Positions 24,189 through 35,743 are shown, counted from the stretch's first letter. The stretch is 64,000 nucleotides of DNA from Congeria kusceri (GCA_027627225.1 CM051038.1:46834843-46898842), one strand, 5' to 3'. The notes: generated by a model not told the origin, from the letters alone. Numbers and translations: made by a program.

Positions 24189-24330
24189 CCCAATTTTTAA
24201 TTTTATTTTTTTTGGCCTGAAATTACAGTGTGCTATAATAATTTATTTATCGACACTTCTCCTCTGGAATGGATTAGAATGATATAGTGCCCTAATTGTT
24301 TGTACGTGCAGTTTAATATATTGCAATAAG

Positions 24331-24626
24331 TGTGTGTAGTACATTTTTATGGAGTGCACAGGCCTTCTCTCCCATATGGATATCGCCCCCAGAAGACTCG
24401 TTAGTTGGGTTACGGGGATAGTGCAAGATACAGGAGACGCCCCGTTCCAGTGGCGACCCTGGGTCTTGTAGTGTCCAGTGTGAAGCACCTGGTACACTGC
24501 ATCTCGGTTTAACGTCTCATGCGAAAGACGAGTTAGTAGGTTAGGGTATAGCAGGGGCTCGAACTCGCGACCCATGGGTTGTGAAGCCAGTGCGTTACCA
24601 CTAGACCACGGATCCGCCACATTTTT
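24331..24626 (-). mobile_element. tRNA-derived SINE with 10-bp target duplication
   Basis: On the minus strand the head is 'gtggcggatccgtggtctag' with A-box-like 'tggtctagtggtaacgc' and B-box-like 'gagttcgagcccc', the internal Pol III promoter pattern. The body has 'ggtcgcc', 'gtctcctgtatcttgcac' and 'taacccaact'. The direct repeat ttgcaataag flanks it at 24321-24330 and 24627-24636. A second copy is at 52932-53238. A frame crossing it (24243-24719) is not a gene. Confidence 0.8.
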
Positions 24627-25028
24627 TTGCAATAAGGTTTTGCCATTTTCTATTATATCGCAGTCCCGTTTTTGCCATTTTGCTGCAGCCAGATATTTAC
24701 TATATCCATTTGCTACCAAGATAAAAGAAAATTAATCTGTATGAATGATGCTTATCTATTTTTATCATGAATTTCAACTACAGTGTGAATAATAATAGCA
24801 AACGGCCGAAATAAATACAAATATTTCATTTATTATACCAACAAAATGTAAACCATCAAGTTTGGTATAAAACGTGATGCACATCCAATACATAACAGTA
24901 TACCAACTTTAAAATATGCAAAACGATAGCCATATGAAAATAACTTCATCAGGTAGTGATTTCCTAATTGTTTGAAGGGGTATTAGTTCATTTTGTACAA
25001 CGTTTTATCCATTGTGCATGTATATTAA

Positions 25029-25510
25029 AGGGACTGTCAACGAATAAATTTTAGCTTCCTTTTGCCTACAAATTATCTAATAGAAATAAGCTATACTAAG
25101 ACATTTGCATTAAATAAATAATATATAATATAACAGACAATGACATATTTGATAAAAACAAATTAGCAAAAAAGTTTGAAAAAATTAAAACTCCAAGCGG
25201 GTATCGAACTCACGATTATGTAGCCATACGAAGAAATGACAATAGACAGCGCTATTCTGCTTGGTAAAGAATAGCGTGTAAACTATGGTCATACAAAATG
25301 CCCACAATTCTAAGATCAAAATGTAAAGATGAAAAGGGCAAAACAAACACGACTCTTATTATAAATTGCTCTTTATCTCAGAATGCGTACTGTCTTTTCC
25401 CGCTATATATGACCCTGTTTTAACTGTTATTATATGCCAGTATTTTTATCTTAATTTCATAATATTTTAAGACATTGCCCTTTGAGGCCCTTTTCGATGA
25501 CATAGTCCCT
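25029..25510 (+). mobile_element. TIR-ended repeat with tRNA-like word, left of CDK5R1
   Basis: Starts 'agggactgtcaacga' and ends 'cgatgacatagtccct', so the ends are short inverted repeats. Inside, 'ctccaagcgggtatcgaact' reads on the minus strand as a B-box-like 'gttcgatacccgc'. The left 200 bp match 29244-29045 read in reverse, including 'aagacat', 'aataaataatat' and 'acatttgataaaa'. Confidence 0.6.
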
Positions 25511-26962
25511 CTAACATTTCAATTTTCACGCATTTAGATAAATAAATAAATAGTCAACAACATAAACATAAGAGATCGAATATATATTAAAACAATGCTT
25601 ACTTTGATAAATAAATAAATAAATTAATGTTCAAGTTGCAAGCTTAGTCGTTGCAGAACAACAAATGAACATGCGATTTTCCAATCAATATTTATCCGGC
25701 GAAATTATCGTTTGTAAAATGTTCAAATCCCCTCAAAAAGGAACCAGCAACGTGTTCCTATCCTTAAACGACTTTTAATATTTCGTACATTATTATCTAC
25801 AGTCTTTCATACAATTCACACGTGTTAAGGCCCCCAAAAATAGTTATGTTTCTGGTGTCCCGACCGAATGCACTATTTTCCTGCGACCCCAATTTTCTTT
25901 CAGGACTTTTACAGATCATAAAATAGAACTGCTATAAATAATCCAAAAAACTTACTTAAACTGCTACAGGACAGAGAAATCACTTTTCTTGAAAGTGGTT
26001 TTCATAAAATGTATTAAAATCATAAAATTTAGTAATTTACCCACAGATAATTCACTCAAACCAAAGTATTGTAAAATCAAATAAAAAAACAACAACAACT
26101 TCTGACCTACTGAATCTCTATTTTTGGCTATGCCATCAGATACAGAACTATTCTTTTTTACCTAAATACTAGTAATGTCTATTGCACAATGTATCAAATA
26201 TCAATCGGTCCAATATACATAACATCAACAACAAAAAGCACGATCTGAAAGCTATCACATAATACAATGTATAGATCTGCACCTATGTATGTTTTTCTCA
26301 CTACATGTTGATGATCGTCTAAAAATCAATAATCTCCAACCAGAGTTATCGGTCTTTCCGTTAAACTACGATGTAAGGATCGACAACTCTGGTTAGCGAT
26401 TGCGAAATGACCTTTTACTTAACAAACTTACTTCACAAGCCTAAAATGGTAACGGCAACAAATGACTGAGACAAGAACAATACATCCAAAGCCTAAACTT
26501 GGTAACGTTGTATTCTTTGCATCTTACGTTTACAAATGGAGCCGCAAGAAATACGCGATTGTGTTAGCGTCGTCAATGAATTGTCTTGCAACAAGAATAT
26601 CATACGCATCTAAAGCTGGCAAAGATAAGTCTTAATTCCAGCACATACAGAACTTGTTTTTAACGCATCTTCGGTAAAATGTTAAATATGTTAAATATTC
26701 TGAAGAATATTGTTGAACATGTATTGTTGTTTCTTGGTAGAGAATTCGGGATTCAGTGGGTGAATATTCCGCGTTCAGTTTGTTTTCTGTGTAGGAATCC
26801 ACCCGAAATGCTTGTCCGAAAATGCGTCTTTGAGAAAGACACGCATTGCCACTTCAAAGACACACAATGGCAACAATTAATCAGGTCTTCAAAAGCCTGA
26901 ACTGGCTATGGTTAACAAACATTTCGAAAAGTTCTACTCTACGAAATACTCCACAATCCACA
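25511..26962. other. Intergenic and presumed 3' flank of CDK5R1
   Basis: AT-rich. The stretch nearest the gene (26500-26962) would be its 3' UTR on the minus strand; I could not choose a polyadenylation signal with confidence. The plus-strand frame 26679-26900 has no recognisable product. Confidence 0.4.
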
Positions 26963-27946
26963 TTAGCATATTAAAGGTGAATACCGCTTCAGTTCAGTAA
27001 ATACTTCGGTGAAAAAACTGGGATCGCTGTTAATCTTTAACATATTGGAGCTCTGTGTGTTAATAATCAATAAACAACGGTCCCAGAATTTGTCTCTATC
27101 ATCCTCGACGAGAAACGGTTTTAGAGGGTAGCTGATCTCGTTACCCATGTAACTGTACGATAGATAGAGACAAGTGAGGACGATCGCTTGAAGCTCCAGT
27201 TCGTCATTCATTTCCGGCGTCACCATGTCGCGCACGAGCATAAAGACGAACACGACGTTAGCCGGGTTGATGAACGCTACGTCCTGCCATCCCTGCAGTA
27301 GTAGCGACCGATCCACGGTGCGTAGCCAAACTATGGCGTCCATCCCCTCGAAATGGTTTATTTTCTTACATCGGCGGTAAAGAAACTCCCCCAAGCATTT
27401 CAGCAACTCTGACGTTGACGCTTGGATGACGGTCTTCCGGGGACTTGTGCCCTTGTCGACCTTTTTAACCAGTTGAACTTCCGGTTTTGCAACTTCGGTG
27501 TTTTTGTGATTATTGTTGATATTGTTTTTGAGGTTAACGTCATTTTTGCTGTTGTTATTGTTGTTTCCGACGTGGTTTTGCAGCGGTGCATCGGGGGATT
27601 TTAGGTTGTAGCACGACGTCGATTTCTGGACATTCTTGTTGATGTTGATATTTTCAATATTACAGTTATTGTCTATCTTTCCCGGTAAAACCCCGACAGT
27701 GGAGTGCCGGTTAAAGATGTTCTTTTCTTTCTTTTTAGTCCCATTGACAGTGAATTTCTTCCAACTTAGCCCGCTGATAAATATCGAGTGCTGTTTAACT
27801 CGCTTGTCTTTGGTGTCCCACAATCCTGAATGACTAAGTTTGGAGTGGTTGTTGTTGTTCAATAGTTCATAATTAAAATTGTTCAAGTTGATTTCCTCAT
27901 ACAATGGCTTTCGAGGCCGAGGCGAAAAAGACAAAACTGTACCCAT
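26963..27946 (-). CDS. CDK5R1: Cyclin-dependent kinase 5 activator 1 (p35)
   Basis: Regulatory subunit that binds and activates CDK5 at the membrane, mainly in neurons. 327 residues in one exon, near the usual p35 size of about 307. It starts [10 protein letters not shown]: Gly2 is the N-myristoylation site, and Ser8-Pro9 matches the known CDK5 autophosphorylation site. The middle (about 20-160) is Asn-rich, with runs such as NNNN at 30-33 and NNNNN at 128-132. The activator domain runs from about 174 ([17 protein letters not shown]) to 320 and includes LLLQGWQD (215-222), PANVVF (228-233), [22 protein letters not shown] (257-278) and FWDRC (287-291). Stop TAA is at 26965-26963. The tail is shorter than in vertebrates. 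The vertebrate calpain site (Phe98-Ala99, after SCANLST) aligns with [10 protein letters not shown] here and is not conserved. Confidence 0.96.
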   Translation of the reverse strand: MGTVLSFSPRPRKPLYEEINLNNFNYELLNNNNHSKLSHSGLWDTKDKRVKQHSIFISGLSWKKFTVNGTKKKEKNIFNRHSTVGVLPGKIDNNCNIENININKNVQKSTSCYNLKSPDAPLQNHVGNNNNNSKNDVNLKNNINNNHKNTEVAKPEVQLVKKVDKGTSPRKTVIQASTSELLKCLGEFLYRRCKKINHFEGMDAIVWLRTVDRSLLLQGWQDVAFINPANVVFVFMLVRDMVTPEMNDELELQAIVLTCLYLSYSYMGNEISYPLKPFLVEDDRDKFWDRCLLIINTQSSNMLKINSDPSFFTEVFTELKRYSPLIC

Positions 27947-28347
27947 GGTAACGGTAAAGCTTCTCTCGCGTTCTTTTTACTGTGAGAACTTACAGCTACC
28001 TTTTTACTCCAATTCGCGATCACTTGTCCGCCATTTTATGTCTGTTCAACATAAACATTATTGATCTCTGGCACTGAATACAATTACTGAAGAAAATTGT
28101 CGCAGAATTCGCTTCTTTATCAAACAATAACCGAACTGCGAGAATAAAATTAATCCTTTGTGCTTTCCACCTACTTTTAAAGTATAAATTTCACAAACTG
28201 TATAGATTGTATTAAATATTTGTTTAAAGCTAAATATTCCTCCAAAACAATCCCTGTCTCCTTCGATGTCAGTACTTCTATTGGAATTTCTCTGCGGCTG
28301 CCAATCGATTTATTCCTAATACAGTCACACTGCATCCGGGCACTGTA

Positions 28348-28355
28348 TGACGTCA
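28348..28355. promoter_or_regulatory. Perfect CRE (TGACGTCA) upstream of CDK5R1
   Basis: The palindromic octamer lies 402 bp upstream of the CDK5R1 start codon, inside 'ctgtatgacgtcatcagcat', with 'atgacgaatgattcat' just beside it. CREB/ATF proteins bind this sequence. Chance occurrence is possible, since the same octamer appears elsewhere in the window (7084, about 29629). Confidence 0.4.
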
Positions 28356-28974
28356 TCAGCATGACGAATGATTCATCCAATCGAAGTGCTCCGTCTTTTG
28401 ATGTCTTGCAGTCTTACTGAATGAGCGTGTATTGAACATCGCTTCCAACAACAAAATCAATGACTTGCTTGTATTTATTGGGTGGTGTTTACGATTAGGG
28501 TATATCTGCAACAAATGTCAGAATCTCACAAAAATACAATGTATTTGATTGCAAATTATGCGCAATTGTGACACAATACACGTCTACAATTATCTCCCGT
28601 TTTTGTTTGCAAATAATAAATAACAACAACTTTGGGACCGATATAAACACCAAATTATTGTCAATTTTATTGAAAAGAATTTGTTTGCATTTGTAACGCT
28701 TACAAGGGAAAGAGAATATACACAAAGCATTTATACATAGCATCTAGTCATATTGAGGTTACAATACACTAATTCCAATCCTTAAGAAAGAAATTCAATT
28801 TAAAAGCGATAACTTTAACAAAAAATAAACGCAACATTTTGCGCATAGGGACTCTTATTACCGTTCCTATTCTTAAAGAGCATTCTAAGATGAATTGATT
28901 TAAACAATGAAAAAAATGTATGTCATGAAATATTTAAGAAATAACTCGACACTTAAGTTAAACAAAGTTGACTG
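28356..28974. other. Upstream flank of CDK5R1, no gene seen
   Basis: Probable 5' flank of the minus-strand gene; no TATA-like box could be chosen. The small frames at 28220-28420 and 28495-28743 show no recognisable product. Confidence 0.4.
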
Positions 28975-29244
28975 TTTTATCACCATCTTTTTATTGGCTA
29001 CTCTCCAGTTGAAGGTGATCCACTTCAGCTCATTTTTTCGTGTGGCTCAAAAGTCGTGAGTTCTATACCCGCTTGAGGTTTTAATTTTTCACAAACAATT
29101 TGCTGCTTTGTTTTATCAAATGTCTCGTTATGTATTATATTATTTATTCTTCATTTGATGTACATGTCTTAGTATATCGTATTTGTATAATTTAATATCA
29201 TTTATAGTGCAATAGGAAAACGATTTTTCGGTGACGTAGTCCCT
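28975..29244 (-). mobile_element. TIR-ended repeat with tRNA-like word, right of CDK5R1
   Basis: Inverted relative to 25029-25510: on the minus strand it runs 'agggactacgtcaccgaaaa' ... 'agacatttgataaaac' ... 'ctcaagcgggtatagaactc'. Its far end has diverged or been lost. Confidence 0.55.
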
Positions 29245-29341
29245 TTAAAAGTTTCGATTTACTTTGAGACTACACCTCCATGCCTTATTTAACAGTGTGC
29301 TGTGACCTTGATCAACATAACCAAAGAAAATCGCACAGATG

Positions 29342-29838
29342 TATTATATACCGATTTCACTTCAATACGTATATTCTTGTTCGATTTAGTAAATATACGA
29401 TCTGACACGAGTTGCCATGTCATACCATATTGTATTAAACGAGTTCAGGAATTTTGTTAGTAAGCGAGCCTTTGGCGAGCTTACTAACGAATTTCCTGGA
29501 CGAGTTTAATAAAATATGGTATGAAATGACAACGAGTGTCAGCTTTTTTTATCACATGCTTTTAAACGACAAAAAAGCTTATAATTTTACCAAACGATCT
29601 TTATAAATCCTAAAAGTTGTGTACAGATGTGACGTCATTTCACCAAAATAACGTCATGCGATTGGTCAGTCAAAGAATATGTAGTCAATTAAAACGCTCC
29701 TAATGTTATCTTAAACACGTGTAAGATAAAAATATTCGTAATGGTTGTATTACATGGAAAACAAGGTATAGCATGTGAAAAATATTATATACCGATTTCA
29801 CTTCAATACGTATATTCATTTTCGATTTAGTAATTGTA
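29342..29838. mobile_element. Foldback element between ~50-bp direct repeats
   Basis: 'attatataccgatttcactt' 'caatacgtatattc' 'ttcgatttagtaa' occurs at 29342-29393 and again at 29786-29838. Between them, 29402-29542 is a long inverted repeat: 'ctgacacgagttgccatgtc' and 'accatattgtattaaacgag' on the left are mirrored by the complement ending in 'aacgagtgtcag' on the right, with 'gcgagcctttggcgagc' at the tip. Confidence 0.7.
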
Positions 29839-30590
29839 CATCCTACTGCTAAACTAAAGTAAGGATCTTTACTGATGCTTTATTTTCAGTGAAATAACCG
29901 TAAATATTAGTTCCTGTTGCTATGGAATGGCCTTTAGGCGAGAGATTTTTTTATTTCTTGGTTCTCGGATCCGCCGATCCGATTTTTTCCAAAAAGCAAA
30001 AAAATAATTTCTAGAATGTAACCGATATCATAAAAATGACCTTGTGAAATGGTTTCAACCTGTTACACGGAATGCCAAAATATAATTAATGTCATGGTTA
30101 TCATGTAGTGATTAAGTTAATGTTGTGTAATATGATTTTTGTAAATAATAATGCATTAAGATTTTAATATCAATGCCCATTTCCATTTGTGAAATTCTAG
30201 TCATTAAAAAATCTACTCTAGTTTTTTTTTGGTTTTTTTTTGGTTTTTTTTTTGGGGGGGGGGTTGTTTGTTTTTTCCCTCCAAGAGAGTGACAGCAGTT
30301 TTTACCAACTGTTAATGTTGCCTTATATATTTCTTTTATGTGGTGAGCTACGTTTACTAACTCTCCTTCAACTAATATTGCTGCATACACTATAGCCGCT
30401 ACCGCTAGTACAACTACTACTACAACTTTTACAACCTAACCTGATAACGAGCCTTTAAACTAACTAATTGATCCGCGACAGTCATCGAAGTTCGCGAGCG
30501 TATTTATTTTCTGATCAATACATAATGCCAAACACTGCAGCCACTATTGATCCAGGAGTTTTCGCTGCGACTACTTCCTGATGTGGGAGC
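29839..30590. other. Intergenic, no gene seen
   Basis: Contains poly-T with G runs at 30220-30265 (30255-30264 pure G). The minus-strand frame at 30112-30390 runs through that homopolymer and is not a gene. Confidence 0.45.
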
Positions 30591-30668
30591 GCTGCACTAA
30601 TGGTGGCATCCAATAAATCTAGCGTGTCTGTTGCTGCGCATCTGAGTCAGTTTAAAGGCACTGTATGA

Positions 30669-30945
30669 CATATTTTTCACAAATCATATTTTTCACACAC
30701 CTGTGAAGAATAGGAACTCACATTTTTACATGTGAAGAATGTGATTGGCCAAAAAATGGGGTTTGCGTGAAAATCATAGAAGAGTATGACTATTTTGCAT
30801 ATCAAAAACTGGATGCGATCACAAACTTCACAGAAAATGTGAAGAATAATGCTGTGACGTGTGCAGAATAAGCTCTCAATTTTCACACGTGTGAAGATTG
30901 AGATCCTATTTTTCACAGTGAAAAATATGATTAGTGAAAAATATG
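30669..30945. mobile_element. Foldback element with 28-bp terminal inverted repeats
   Basis: The left arm 30669-30696 and right arm 30918-30945 are inverted copies with 27 of 28 bases matching; each holds two 'catatttttcac' words. The interior has further 'ttcacatgtgaa'-type symmetrical words. 277 bp, no coding capacity. Confidence 0.8.
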
Positions 30946-31258
30946 GTCCTACAAGGCACGAACAAGTTTAACATTTAAAGATTAATCTAGTGGTAACAAC
31001 GACATAAAATAATTTTGGTAACAAACATATAAAATATATTATTGTATGTGTTTATTACCACTAGATTAAACTTTAAATGTTGATTTAAACTTGTAACACT
31101 TTTTGTTAGTGCCATTAACGGTGGCCCTCAATAAATCTAGCATGTCTGATTCTGCACATCTGAGTCTGTTTAAAGGCACTAACAGGGTGTTACAAGTTTA
31201 ACTTAACAATTAAATTTAATCTAGTGGTAACAAACACATAAAATAATTTTGGTAACAA

Positions 31259-31566
31259 TGTGTTTGTTTGTTGGGATTTTTCACCGTTTTTACCAGTATT
31301 TCAGTCATATCACGGCGGTCATTGAACCTACTCACACTTTTCCTGGGCAAGCTTAACCGATCTAAGTGGTTTACCAGTACTTAGTGCACATACCTATGCC
31401 AGTAACTGAAAACTGTCCTACTTGAATCAGAGGTAGGGGGAAAATGGCCGCAGAAATAATTTCATGACCAATCCCCACACAAGTTATTTGGCCGGACTGG
31501 GGAGTGAACTTACGAACCCCGGATTGACAATCCAGCGCTCTATCAAATGACCTAGCCGGTCCCGGC
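31259..31566 (-). mobile_element. tRNA-derived SINE nested in palindromic repeats
   Basis: Flanked by a perfect 12-bp target duplication ttttggtaacaa (31247-31258 and 31567-31578). On the minus strand the head is 'gccgggaccggctaggtcat', then 'tagagcgctggattgtcaat' and 'ggggttcgtaagttcactcc'. The body has 'acttgtgtggggattggtca' and 'ggccattttccccctacctc'. The copy at 34126 shares head and body. Confidence 0.85.
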
Positions 31567-31750
31567 TTTTGGTAACAAACACATAAATAAACGCATAAAA
31601 TAAATTATTTTATTTGTTTGTTACCACTAGAATAAACATTAAATGTTAAGTTAAACTTGTAACACCTTGTTAGTGCCTTTAACGGTGGCATCCAATAAAT
31701 CTAGAATGTCTGATTCTAACGATCTGAGTCTGTTTAAAGGCAAGTTGTAC

Positions 31751-33572
31751 AAGTCCAAGTACAAACTGTATTGCATAAAAATTATACAATGTTAAAGCAC
31801 AATAAATAATATTGACATGGAGAAGTACACAGTTACCAGAGCATATAACAACAAAGTGTTGAGCATCACAAAAAAGTAATGAATGTTATAACAATTATAA
31901 ACAAGTCAAACTTTAACGTTTAACTTAACTTCTAAAGTTTAATCTAGTGATAACGAAAAATTATGCATTATGAGTGAAACCAATTTCATAAAATAAACGG
32001 TATTTAAACAGACTGAAATTCAGTTTATTGTTTACATTTTAATACAACGAAAGTAGACGAAGTTCCTCGTGTTTTGTGTAGAATATCGTGCAGTGCGCCG
32101 GTGCATAGTTGGATTTATCCGCGTGGCAACAATATTAGGCTTGCCTGTTTCCCGGTTCGTACTATGATAGTACGCCTGGCACAAACCAACACAATGTCAG
32201 CTGTGATGGTTTATCTCAGTTATGCAATTTTGACAAAAATTAGTCCATCTATAAATCACACGACCTAGTTGGAGCAAAGTTATGTTAGATAACAAAGAAG
32301 ACAGATTTTGTGCAATGCGCGCCACGTTAATGCTAAAACTGAGGAAAACACAAGTGGAGTGTATTTCGGACATAACAAATCCAGTATTGGGTTTCGGATT
32401 AATGACTCGTTTCAATACAGTGTTGCATAAAAAGATATATTTTGGCCATAATGGGAAAACAATATTATTTAATAGTCTGAAACTAATATGCTCAATGAAA
32501 CATCACAAAATTATTTGATTTTGTTCACACGTTATATAAATTTATTAATCATGAACATCTGTTATACAAGTGTACAATCCCAATAATTGCTGTGTTGCTT
32601 GAATCTACTTTAATATACTGCAGCGTAATTGGGCACGCAATGCATGTTTGTGTTTTACTGGTTTGAGATTATTTGAGAAATTGAATCAACAATCTGATGT
32701 ATGTGTGTTCTACTGTAACTCTTGAAATTTGTTCAGAATTCAATTGTGTTACGCAGATCATTCTTTTGTCAAAGTAACTTCTTTGTGCAACAAAAGAATG
32801 ACATAATGTAAAAATAATTGCACTGTTTATAAAATGGAAATGACAATCTTTAAAACCGGTACCTGTATTTGCTTTTAAAGGCTCAGTTCTTAATCTAAAA
32901 AAAACCAACAACACCAACAGATGTGCACATCAGATGTTAGTGCTACAGTAGACAAACATTTGTATAGAAAATGATCTTTTTGGATGTTCTTGCATTGCCT
33001 CAAATTATATGTATTTAACAACAGATATGCATATCAATAAAAACAATCAGTATCTTACAATGAATTAGCTTGTTAAGATTGTTTAAACTTCACATTTGAC
33101 AAAACTATTTTCACACTAATATAATAGTCAACTTTGGTTTAAATAATAAATATATTATTTGTATAATAGCTATGTACTTTTTATGGAAGTAAATGTGTTA
33201 TTTAATTTTTCTTGTATAAATATTTAATTAGATAACTGAGCAGACTACTAGAATATTCTTTAATATAAAATTAAGAAGTGAAGAAGTGAATCCTGGACAC
33301 ATGTCATAATGACTTTGTTTACAACTCATTAAGAAAAATCTGACAAACCTAATTGTTTATTGTGAGATATGCAGTAACTCATGTGTACATGAAAGTTTAT
33401 ACAACGATTATGAAAACTTGACATACTGTGAAGACAGATACAACACAAAAATCAGTATTTATTTTCATCAACAATACATATATTCAGAATATAATGTAAA
33501 ATGTTTTTAATTCTGTATATACATATGAATAAACTTATTATTATGCAGTACAGCAGACACTGTATTATGGCG
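31751..33572. other. AT-rich intergenic stretch
   Basis: No supported gene. Frames at 32074-32268, 32282-32518 and 32669-32917 have no recognisable domains. Confidence 0.4.
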
Positions 33573-33906
33573 CAGGGCTTTTTTTCAAGCTGGTTTTATC
33601 GCCGTAAATGGGTCATATTCCCAATGGCAAAAAAGTATCTTTTTTCCCAAATCCAGTTCTAAAATTCCCAACTGATGGTTTGACTTTCAGATGATTGGAC
33701 ATAAGAGGTGTTAAATGTAGAATTAAAGACTGTTGAAGTTGGAATAGCCATTTTACTGATTTGTGTGTGTACAGAATATTCTATTTTATGTAGTTTTAAC
33801 AATACATTCTTCAAATTTTAGTTATCAAACAATTTTACTTTTTGCCCGATATCAGGTGAATTGACGCTCTAATTCCCACTTCCACGGGTCTAGACAAAGA
33901 GCCCTG
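33573..33906. mobile_element. TIR element with CAGGGC ends, 334 bp
   Basis: Left end CAGGGCTTTTTTTC and right end AAAGAGCCCTG are inverted repeats of the hAT type. Flanks are only loosely alike ('tattatgg' two bases out on the left, 'tataatgt' on the right), so an 8-bp duplication is possible but imperfect. No coding capacity. Confidence 0.6.
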
Positions 33907-34125
33907 TATAATGTCTCTACAACATGTTAAGTGTTGAAAATAATGCTTATAGACAATTTACTTTTTCAAGTTTTGAAGATACATTTTTGGATAATTGCCT
34001 ATGCCCAAAATTGTTGAATAATATATGTTCAATCATGCTTCTTTGCAATAAACAGTATCATCACTTCCATAATATAACATGTTTTTAGGATGCACAGACT
34101 GATATTACAGAATAGATCAGCAATA

Positions 34126-34395
34126 GGCCGGGCCGGCTAGCTCAGTTGGCAGGGCGCTGGATTACAAAAGCGAGGATCGCGGGTTTGATTCCCAGCCCGA
34201 CCACATAACTTGTGTGGGCATTGGTCAAAAAATTATTTCTACGGCCATTCTCCCTCTACCTCTGAATCAAGTAGGGCAGTTGTCAGTTAACAGAGTGATA
34301 GGGGCGGGTAATCCAGAATATCAGCACCATATGAATGGTCAGTTTCCGATATATTCTGATCCGTTATCTGTTGAAAACCAGCAGATGATTTCGTA
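34126..34395 (+). mobile_element. tRNA-derived SINE, second copy
   Basis: Head 'ggccgggccggctagctcag' 'ttggcagggcgctgg' with B-box-like 'gggtttgattcccagcccg', then 'acttgtgtgggcattggtca', 'acggccattctccctctacc' and 'tcaagtagggcagttgtcag'. Collinear with the minus-strand copy at 31259-31566. It is not a functional tRNA gene, because the anticodon arm does not pair well. The frame starting at 34214 lies in the SINE. Confidence 0.75.
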
Positions 34396-35743
34396 ACGTT
34401 CATTAACCACCTGAAAAACAAATATAACAAAATATAATATTTTAGAACTAAACTTTTATGTCAATGTAATGTTTTCTTTTCATAAATTATTATGTCGTGT
34501 TCCAACAAATATCCATAAATAATAATAATATAAATGAATTAGAAAATATCTCTGGTTCAAAACTTTACTAAAAGTAATGATAGTGTTTACAACAATTTAA
34601 TCATAATTAATGAACTTTTAATATCTTAGATGTGTATCAACATGTGAAAACTAAAATATTATTCATGAAACTTTAACATACCGACATAAAATATGGTAAA
34701 TTATTTCATAAATTTTATCCGAAATTTTAGATGATGAAGTTATCCGAAACACTATTCACTTACTTAAGTGTCCATTAACTCAATATACACGGTTGAAAGC
34801 ACAAATCATAAGAGTGTATTAAAGTCTATTTACCTCTATCCACTAAAATAATTTGTGGTCTTCAAATAGACTCTTGGTTTATAAACTTTTATTCATAAAC
34901 TTATATCGTTTTGTTGTTGTTGTTAGTACGCGGATTTCTCGTTTGTGTCTGACACATTAACGTAGTGACATGGGCAGGTATTCCAGAATCATATTAGGCA
35001 TGTACCGGTAAATAAAGCTATTGTTTATAAGCAGTTTTATTTTATGCATCAGTGTTTTTGCAATTAACAGTATCCAGCGATCCAAATATTCCTGACGTAA
35101 TTTACATGTATATACCAACGTCAACATGCACTTAGGCCGACAAAAAGAAGATCCATATTAATAGTTCAGTCCGAATTTGGCCACGTTCACCTTGTGTATG
35201 ACTTTAGAAGCTTACATAGAGAATATTTTATTTTGAATTGAGCTCGTTCTCGCAGTTCCTTTCAATACATTGCCGTATTCAAGGAATATATTTCATTAAA
35301 TCAGCAACTACATCAGACGATTTTTCCACACAATGGTCGAAATTCTCCGCATAAGATGGCTTGTCCTGTTGAGTACAAAATTATACCTCATCGAATGTAT
35401 GTAAAGAAAGTGATTCCATTCGTGGTATTTACGTCATTATACCTGGCAAAACATATCAAATAGCAAGTTCTGTCACACACTTATAGAAGTTCACATCCCA
35501 TTTACACATTGTAAGTATTACTATAAAACCTTAATATTATACGCTCGGTTTAGTTTGTTTTTGTTTTTCAGTGCTCGGGGGTCATCAAGGAACATTTATG
35601 TTCCTGAGTGTATTACTTTCACACATCGGAATGTACGCGGTTTAGAATATACAAATATAGCAAACACATATATTTTTAAGCATAATTATTAGACGTATAT
35701 ATTAGTATACATGAAATGTACCTTCATGATGTACATGTATTCG
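34396..35743. other. AT-rich intergenic stretch
   Basis: No gene, tRNA or transposon pair was recognised. Confidence 0.4.

Larger units (their letters stand above)
30594..31750. repeat. Cluster of related palindromic modules
   Basis: The module 'gtggcatccaataaatctag' plus 'ctgagtctgtttaaaggc' occurs at 30600-30660, 31120-31185 and 31685-31742. 'ctagtggtaacaa' and its complement 'ttaccactaga' alternate around it (30990, 31058, 31222, 31622), as do 'gttagtgcc' and 'ggcactaac'. These look like nested or rearranged copies of one TIR element. Two other elements sit inside (30669-30945 and 31259-31566). Confidence 0.65.

Noticed and set aside
27422..28064. Plus-strand frames across the CDK5R1 locus
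   Set aside because: Antisense shadows of the conserved minus-strand gene and its flank.
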